DNA from: Roseovarius indicus
GTDB lineage: Bacteria > Pseudomonadota > Alphaproteobacteria > Rhodobacterales > Rhodobacteraceae
Direction: 5' to 3'
DNA: 64,000 nt
Assembly (NCBI RefSeq): GCF_008728195.1
Contig: NZ_CP031598.1
Location: 4,216,001 to 4,280,000, forward strand
Shown here: positions 61,503-64,000 of the stretch, piece by piece
Numbering within the stretch: the stretch's first letter is position 1
Layout: each line of letters opens with the position of its first letter
The notes under the pieces: model-generated
What the model was told of the DNA's origin: nothing
Seen by the model: the letters and a program-made list of their open reading frames with translations, nothing else
Database searches by the model: none
Translations under genes and position numbers: made by a program

Positions 61503-61939
61503 GGTTTCACCAACTCCTCCAGCGGATCGTAGCCGAAACCGCGCCCGAACGCGACCTGTGGCAGGCTGTCGGGCTTGAGGTCGATCCCCGCCAGCTCCGC
61601 CTGCGTGAAGAACCGCCTGCGGTTGACCACGGCCTCGGGGTCCTGCCAGTCATCGCTCAGCGCGCCTTCCCGAACCCGACAGCGAAAGAACATGTCGACC
61701 TGGTGAAAGCCGCTCGCCTCGCTGTGAAACTCGTTCACGAGGCAGGGCGCACCCACCGCCACGGTCAGCCCCGTCTCCTCGTACACCTCCCGCACCAGGT
61801 TATCCGCCAGCGAGCTGTGCTTCTCCACCCCGCCGCCCGGCGCGCACCACAAGGCGCTCTCCTCGCCGGGATAGGCGTTGACCAGCAACAGCCGCCCCTC
61901 CTCGACGATCACCGCGCGCACCGCCAGACGTATGGTCAT
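61499..61939 (-). CDS. NUDIX hydrolase
   Basis: A 146-residue NUDIX protein. The box is [24 protein letters not shown], with GGGVE and REVYEETG matching the motif. The N-terminal strand [20 protein letters not shown] is usual. The substrate is unknown. ATG at 61939 is preferred; a TTG three codons upstream is possible. Overlaps greB by four bases. Confidence 0.85.
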   Translation of the reverse strand: MTIRLAVRAVIVEEGRLLLVNAYPGEESALWCAPGGGVEKHSSLADNLVREVYEETGLTVAVGAPCLVNEFHSEASGFHQVDMFFRCRVREGALSDDWQDPEAVVNRRRFFTQAELAGIDLKPDSLPQVAFGRGFGYDPLEELVKP

Positions 61940-62009
61940 CCCCGGCAAGCCCTTTCCATTCGACGAGAGGGGCTGTTTTAACGTCGCCGATGCCTATATC
62001 TCAATCCCC

Positions 62010-62732
62010 ATGAAAGCCCTCGCCACCGCCCTTGCCCTGCTCCTGCCCGCCCCGGCGCTTGCCGATTGCGTCGTGCTGCTGCACGGGCTGGCGCGCACCG
62101 AAGCCTCCTTCATCGTGATGGAGGAGGCACTGCAGGCGCAGGGCTACACCACCTTCCGCACCGACTATCCCTCGACCGAACTGAAGATCGAAGACCTCGC
62201 GGACGAGACACTCCCCTTCGCCCTCCGCGTCTGCGGGCAGGCGCGCACCCATTTCGTCACCCATTCCATGGGCGGCATCCTCCTGCGCTACTGGCTCAAG
62301 GATCACCGGCCCGACAACCTCGGCCGCGTGGTGATGCTGGCGCCCCCCAACCAGGGCTCGGAACTGGTCGACGAACTGGGCGGCATCGACCTCTTCCAAT
62401 GGATCAACGGCCCCGCCGCGCAGGAGCTTGAAACCGGCGCCGACGGCCTGCCCGCCAGCCTGCCACCGGTCGATTTCGAGCTTGGCGTGATCGCCGGCAC
62501 GCGCTCGCTCAACCCCTATTTCTCGACCCTCATCGAAGGGCCCGATGACGGCAAGGTCTCGGTCGCCTCGACAAGGGTCGAGGGGATGGCCGACCATATC
62601 GAACTGCCCGTCACCCACACCTTCATGATGAACAACCCGATGGTCATCGCCCAGGTGGTGGAGTTTCTCGAGACAGGCGCCTTCGATCACGACATGGACC
62701 TGACAGACCTGTTCTGGGGCGGCGAGGAATGA
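62010..62732 (+). CDS. Exported alpha/beta hydrolase
   Basis: A 240-residue protein with a signal peptide ([19 protein letters not shown]). [14 protein letters not shown] gives the oxyanion region and [16 protein letters not shown] the nucleophile elbow (Ser in HSMGG). [16 protein letters not shown] and the C-terminal VTHTFMMNN supply the usual lipase-like layout. Possibly a triacylglycerol-lipase-like esterase of the periplasm. Ends overlapping phnM by four bases. Confidence 0.85.
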   Translation: MKALATALALLLPAPALADCVVLLHGLARTEASFIVMEEALQAQGYTTFRTDYPSTELKIEDLADETLPFALRVCGQARTHFVTHSMGGILLRYWLKDHRPDNLGRVVMLAPPNQGSELVDELGGIDLFQWINGPAAQELETGADGLPASLPPVDFELGVIAGTRSLNPYFSTLIEGPDDGKVSVASTRVEGMADHIELPVTHTFMMNNPMVIAQVVEFLETGAFDHDMDLTDLFWGGEE

Positions 62733-63874
62733 GCCTGTCCCTGCGCCTCACAGGGGCCGAGGTGCTGTTGCCCGATGGGTTGGCCCGCACCGACCTCAAC
62801 CTGGCCTGCGGCCATATCACCGACACGGCACAGCCACGCGAGGTCGATCTCACGGGTTTCCTCGTCCTCCCCGGCATGGTCGACGCCCACGGCGACGGGT
62901 TCGAAAAGCACCTCGCTCCCCGGCGCGGCGCCATGAAGAACATGGGCCAGGGCCTGATCGCGGCCGAGGCGGAACTGGCCGCCAACGGCATCACGACCGC
63001 CGTCCTGGCCCAGTTCTACAGCTGGGAAGGCGGCATGCGCGGGCCCGACTTCGCCGAACGCGTCTTTACCGGCCTCGAAGAGGTGCGCCCCCGGCTCGAC
63101 ACCGACCTGCGGGTGCAACTGCGGTTCGAGACGCCCATGCTCGACGACTACGATGCGATGCAGGACATGGTCCGCCGCTTCGAAATCCCCTACGTCGTCT
63201 TCAACGACCACCTGCCCCATGACGCGCTGGAAAAGGGCAAACGCCCGCCCCGCCTGACCGGCCAGGCCCTGCGCATCGGCCGCAACCCCGAGAAACACCT
63301 CGAATACATGCAGGAGCTTCACGCGCGGATGGGCGAGGTGCCCGCCGCCCTCGCCCCCCTCACCCGGTCGCTCGCCGCCGAAGGCATCTGCATGGGCAGC
63401 CACGACGACCGCACCTCGGCCCAGCGCGCCGACTGGCACGCCATGGGCGTGCGCATCGCAGAATTCCCCGAAACGCAGGAGGCCGCCGAAGCGGCCCGCG
63501 AGACCGGCGACGGCGTCATCCTCGGCGCCCCCAACGTCGTGCGCGGCGGCTCGCATAACGGCAATGTCAGCGCCATCGACCTCGCCGCCATGGGCCTCTG
63601 CGAAGCGCTGGCCTCCGACTACCACTACCCCTCCCTGCGCCGCGCCGCCTTCCTCCTGGCCGATGGCGGCATCACCGACCTCGCCGGCGCCTGGTCCCTC
63701 GTCTCCGCCGGCCCGGCCCGCCTTCTGGGCCTGACCGACCGTGGCACGCTCACCCCCGGCCAGCGCGCCGACCTCGTGATCCTCGACGCCACGACACGCG
63801 ACATCTGCGCCACGATCTCGGGCGGGCGGGTCACACACCTGCGGGGCGCGGCGGCGGCGCGGTTCCTGGGCTGA
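62729..63874 (+). CDS. phnM: Alpha-D-ribose 1-methylphosphonate 5-triphosphate diphosphatase
   Basis: Part of carbon-phosphorus lyase; removes pyrophosphate from the phosphonate intermediate. The 381-residue amidohydrolase-fold protein has [31 protein letters not shown], the ligands near GGSHNGN and the C-terminal [26 protein letters not shown] closes the family layout. It starts within the stop of the hydrolase gene. The other phn genes are not in the window; they may follow beyond it or be separate. Confidence 0.94.
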   Translation: MSLSLRLTGAEVLLPDGLARTDLNLACGHITDTAQPREVDLTGFLVLPGMVDAHGDGFEKHLAPRRGAMKNMGQGLIAAEAELAANGITTAVLAQFYSWEGGMRGPDFAERVFTGLEEVRPRLDTDLRVQLRFETPMLDDYDAMQDMVRRFEIPYVVFNDHLPHDALEKGKRPPRLTGQALRIGRNPEKHLEYMQELHARMGEVPAALAPLTRSLAAEGICMGSHDDRTSAQRADWHAMGVRIAEFPETQEAAEAARETGDGVILGAPNVVRGGSHNGNVSAIDLAAMGLCEALASDYHYPSLRRAAFLLADGGITDLAGAWSLVSAGPARLLGLTDRGTLTPGQRADLVILDATTRDICATISGGRVTHLRGAAAARFLG

Positions 63875-63902
63875 GGTGTTGGCATGGGGGCGCTGCCCCC
63901 GA

Positions 63903-63958
63903 CGTCGAAATCCCTTCAGGATTTCAACGCCTCCCCCGGGGTATTTGTCCCAAGAAAA
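63903..63958 (+). repeat. Dispersed 3'-end repeat, copy E, with the same hairpin as copy A
   Basis: CGTCGAAATCC and GGATTTCAACG (63903-63929) repeat the stem of copy A with one mismatched pair, followed by CCCCCGGGGTATTTGTCC and CAAGAAAA (63933-63958). It is 29 bases past the phnM stop. Confidence 0.75.
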
Positions 63959-63963
63959 TACGG

Positions 63964-63978
63964 CTAACCCTTAGTTAA
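63964..63978. promoter_or_regulatory. CtrA-like site at the right edge
   Basis: CTAACCCTTAGTTAA matches TTAA-N7-TTAA at 7 of 8 positions. Single, at the edge; the gene it may serve lies outside the window. Confidence 0.25.
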
Positions 63979-64000
63979 CGAAACTCGAGTAGTTTCCTGT

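Overview
This is a GC-rich chromosomal stretch of an alphaproteobacterium, most likely the Rhodobacteraceae (Roseobacter group). The reasons are the gene order trpF-lapA-ihfB-rpsA-cmk, a class II EPSP synthase, a divergent lrp/trxB pair, a fused ATP sulfurylase/APS kinase, the family content (Hint protein, DUF2161, PA3286-like KAS III, UbiK, HrpB), and a scattered 3'-end repeat that I associate with this family from memory. There is no rRNA, CRISPR array, prophage or insertion sequence. One tRNA (Gly, anticodon CCC) is present.

Layout. 1-4100: translation and nucleoid genes on the minus strand (trpF fragment, lapA, ihfB, rpsA, cmk) and tRNA-Gly. 4100-11800: a membrane protein, a ferredoxin/ASKHA corrinoid-activation protein, an unknown beta-rich protein, aroA, a guanidino-hydrolase with RidA, thymidine kinase and a small membrane protein. 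11800-19300: KAS III, a 2-hydroxyacid dehydrogenase/csaA/proC overlap cluster, YbjN and UbiK proteins, then the tightly overlapped plus-strand operon lgt-midA-pgeF. 19300-26500: a small protein, a Hint protein, a PIN-like protein, lrp/trxB, an arsR-SRPBCC module with a symmetric operator, an SDR and a di-haem cytochrome c peroxidase with an Irr-type site. 26500-32000: sat-cysC, two glycosyltransferases, a flavin reductase and a membrane protein. 32000-38000: groESL with a perfect CIRCE element, a TraB/GumN protein, DUF2161, GNAT and Mn-dependent pyrophosphatase.

38000-44500: a lower-GC patch with an orphan gene, a secreted Gly/Asn/Lys-rich protein, an MFS transporter, an orphan VasI/TagO-type secreted protein, meaB and a DUF3108 protein. 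44500-51300: hrpB, a NUDIX protein, a Pit phosphate transporter behind a Pho-box-like array, and three tandem paralogous exported proteins of a family I do not recognise. 51300-64000: gndA, argD-argF-EamA, a run of translationally coupled plus-strand genes (hypothetical, sterol desaturase, GNAT, EamA), a bactofilin-like membrane protein, greB/NUDIX, an alpha/beta hydrolase and phnM.

Most of the window is ordinary housekeeping and accessory metabolism. The best candidates for something undescribed are the three-gene exported family at 49204-51285 with its shared palindromic upstream site, and the dispersed 3'-end repeat seen six times. Clear regulatory signals include CIRCE at groES, the TTAGG operator array at arsR, the ICE/Irr-like dyad at the peroxidase gene and the Pho-like half-sites before pit.
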